36,499 bases of DNA. Origin: Balneolaceae bacterium (GTDB taxonomy: Bacteria > Bacteroidota > Rhodothermia > Balneolales > Balneolaceae). The stretch is taken from NCBI GenBank assembly GCA_007134085.1, contig SLLL01000052.1, positions 1 through 36,499 of the forward strand, read 5' to 3'. Positions 34,787 to 36,499 of this stretch are shown here, piece by piece (position 1 is the stretch's first letter; the number at the start of each line of letters is the position of its first letter). A program made the position numbers and the translations under genes. The notes below the pieces were generated by a model. That model made no database searches, was not told the DNA's origin, and saw only the letters and a program-made list of their open reading frames with translations.

Positions 34787-35959
34787 CTAAACAGATTCCT
34801 CAAGTTCTAGCAGCATCTGCCAGCAGTAGAAAAGTGCCCTCGGCACGTGGAAGCACCCTTTGTATGGGCCGCCCTTGAACCGGTGTGTTATTTCTCCCCT
34901 GCGATTGGCATATCCAAACCACTCACCAAACTCTTTATCAGAAAAGTGGGCAAAAGAGTAATCTGTAACCTCGGTGAAACTGTCCCAATCTTCTTTTAAG
35001 CCAAAGAGCTTAATATTTTGCAGGTGAGCAACCATTGCCTCACAATGCGGCCACCATAGTTTCATATCCCACTCAAGCTGGGTAGGCGAGTAACCCTCAT
35101 AATCCAGAAAGTAGTAAATGCCGCCATACTGCTGATCCCAGCCTTTATTATATGACCATCGAACCATATTCGCGGCGGTTTCAGCCAGTTTACTGTCCTG
35201 CTTTTTTTGCGCCCAGTTTTGCAGAAACCAACCGGCTTCAATTGCATGGCCGGGGTTTAGCAGGCGTCCGTCAATGTTGTTGATATACCCGCCATCTGGC
35301 GAAACAGTTTCGAATACCGCCTGCCTCTCTTCATCTACATGAAGCAAAATTCGCTGAATACACTCCTCTATCTCCGCACTGTATTGGCTGTCATTGTCCC
35401 GGGCTACCTCTTCAATAAGGTTCAGAAGTATCATTGGGATAGCGAGCGATTGGGATGCAACCTCACCTGAAAAAGCCGGCCTGCCAACTTTAGAAAGATC
35501 TTCTGACCACTCCCAAATCTTAGCAAGCTGAGATTCGGCTTTCTTTAGATAAGCCATATCACCTGAGGCGTATGCGTAACCGGCAAGAGCCATCACGTAA
35601 AAGCATTCAGAAAAAATCTTCCGTTGAAGGTAGATCGGCTTGCCATCTTCAGTCATCGAAAAATAGGCCCTGCCATCATCGCGAATAGCCTTGTCGGTTA
35701 AAAACTTCACCCCGTTCAAAGCTATTTCAAGCCATTCAACTTTCTGCTCATGTTCAAACAGCTTGCTAAACATCCAGGCCTGGCGGCCTTGCAGCCAGAT
35801 ATGCTTACGGGTGTCGTAAACTGAACCGTCCCGATCAAGGCAATTGTAGTAACCGCCATGTTTTTTGTCGATGGAGTGAGTTTCCCAAAAAGGAATTACG
35901 TGATTAAACAGCTCATTCTCGATCTGACATTTATATGAAACGATGTTTTCTTTTTTCAC
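34787..35959 (-). CDS. N-acylglucosamine 2-epimerase (AGE) family sugar epimerase/isomerase
   Basis: The 390-residue (alpha/alpha)6-barrel protein is full length for the AGE family. It begins with FWETHSIDKKHGGYYNCLDRDG, then HIWLQGRQAWMFSKLFEH with Arg59. The conserved histidines stand in LNPGHAIEAGWFL (His238), LWWPHCEAMVA (His305) and GCFHVPRAL (His371); the last two are the expected general acid/base pair. Members interconvert mannose with glucose or fructose, cellobiose with its mannose epimer, or N-acetylglucosamine with N-acetylmannosamine. The neighbouring alpha-mannosidase-like protein makes mannose or a mannoside the likely substrate. It lies 22 bases downstream of the DUF4434 gene on the same strand. 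Confidence 0.92.
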   Translation of the reverse strand: MKKENIVSYKCQIENELFNHVIPFWETHSIDKKHGGYYNCLDRDGSVYDTRKHIWLQGRQAWMFSKLFEHEQKVEWLEIALNGVKFLTDKAIRDDGRAYFSMTEDGKPIYLQRKIFSECFYVMALAGYAYASGDMAYLKKAESQLAKIWEWSEDLSKVGRPAFSGEVASQSLAIPMILLNLIEEVARDNDSQYSAEIEECIQRILLHVDEERQAVFETVSPDGGYINNIDGRLLNPGHAIEAGWFLQNWAQKKQDSKLAETAANMVRWSYNKGWDQQYGGIYYFLDYEGYSPTQLEWDMKLWWPHCEAMVAHLQNIKLFGLKEDWDSFTEVTDYSFAHFSDKEFGEWFGYANRRGEITHRFKGGPYKGCFHVPRALFYCWQMLLELEESV

Positions 35960-35981
35960 GATAGAATTTGCTTTTTTTCGT

Positions 35982-36499
35982 TTACTCCTTCAGCCACTCT
36001 TTGTAACGGTCAAAAAGGGTATGAGCCGCAGGATAGATGGATTGCGGGCTCATAAAATGGGAAAATTCAAACGTAATGAGTTTATCAACACCGGATTCAA
36101 GTGCCGATTCCATTTTATACCGCATTTTTGGCCAGGCTATAGGCGGGAATTTAATCGGCATATCGCGGTCGAAAGATTCTACATTACTCCAGCTTGTTAT
36201 GCCGTTTTCTGCTGCAAGCCTGCCATTTACTTCCAGGTAGTCTTTGAGTTCATGAAGGCCTACCTGCCCGTCCTGAAATGCCACGATATCTACAATTCCC
36301 TTAAGCCGGGAGAATACAGAACTCCACTCCTTTTCATGCTTTTCGAGAGTAATGGCTTCACCCCCAAATTGCTTGACCCCTTTCACGTAAGGCGAAATCA
36401 GAATAGGAATCTTTTTCAAGTTTCGTAAATGCGATGAAAGATCTTCATATACCTTCATGATTCCGTCATTGAACGTGTTAATCTCATGTGAAATGTACC
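35982..36499 (-). CDS. DUF4434-type TIM-barrel protein, N-terminus outside window
   Basis: The frame is open to the right edge, so only the last 172 residues are visible. The visible part starts YISHEINTFNDGIMKVYEDL, then PILISPYVKG, the EWSSVFSRLKGIVDIVAFQD segment with GQVG, SWSNVESFDRDMPIKFPPI and FEFSHFMSPQ. This pattern of ISPY, DIVAFQDG and W-NVE is typical of DUF4434, a barrel family related to glycoside hydrolases and found in carbohydrate loci. An internal ATG at 36458 is not the real start, since the conserved EI segment precedes it. It is followed after 22 bases by the epimerase gene and is probably its operon partner. Confidence 0.8.
   Translation of the reverse strand, partial: YISHEINTFNDGIMKVYEDLSSHLRNLKKIPILISPYVKGVKQFGGEAITLEKHEKEWSSVFSRLKGIVDIVAFQDGQVGLHELKDYLEVNGRLAAENGITSWSNVESFDRDMPIKFPPIAWPKMRYKMESALESGVDKLITFEFSHFMSPQSIYPAAHTLFDRYKEWLKE

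Overview
The window looks like chromosome from a moderate-GC, Gram-negative member of the FCB group, most likely Balneolota/Bacteroidota. Supporting signs are several short lipoprotein signal peptides, few Shine-Dalgarno sequences, a three-gene pntAA/pntAB/pntB transhydrogenase, a Y_Y_Y beta-propeller sensor kinase, a GHL10-type glycosidase and a Nudix-related regulator. No rRNA, tRNA, CRISPR array, phage or intact insertion sequence was seen. About 29 protein genes are supported, two of them cut by the window edges, plus one 28-codon candidate.

Layout. 1-8.9 kb, all minus strand: SPFH/stomatin protein with NfeD, a Upf1-like helicase, a GntR regulator, a Tat-type sugar isomerase-like protein, MutS and a Nudix-fold regulator. 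9.0-12.7 kb, plus strand: YihY, 3-methyladenine glycosylase, YceI, a DUF6580 membrane protein and a short-chain dehydrogenase. 12.7-13.2 kb is an intergenic stretch with a REP-like palindrome cluster. 13.2-20.5 kb: YifB/ComM ATPase (-), DUF4342 (+), thioredoxin reductase (-) divergent from the transhydrogenase trio (+), then an M50 peptidase. 20.6-27.3 kb: a lipoprotein PQQ-type sugar dehydrogenase divergent from a lipoprotein FAD oxidoreductase with S-layer-homology-like repeats, then a large orphan sensor kinase.

27.4-36.5 kb is a carbohydrate locus: sodium-solute symporter and GHL10 lipoprotein (-), divergent from a HAD phosphatase-like protein and a GH38 alpha-mannosidase-like protein (+), meeting an AGE-family epimerase and a DUF4434 protein (-). 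A perfect 18-bp LacI-type palindrome sits between the divergent arms, touching the -35 box of one candidate sigma70-like promoter and overlapping that of the other. One repressor could therefore switch import, extracellular processing and intracellular processing together.

The strongest candidate for something undescribed is in this locus. The GH38-like protein keeps the family's other active-site motifs but has Phe where the catalytic nucleophile and metal-ligand Asp is expected, and it is coupled to an unusually large HAD protein of unknown substrate.
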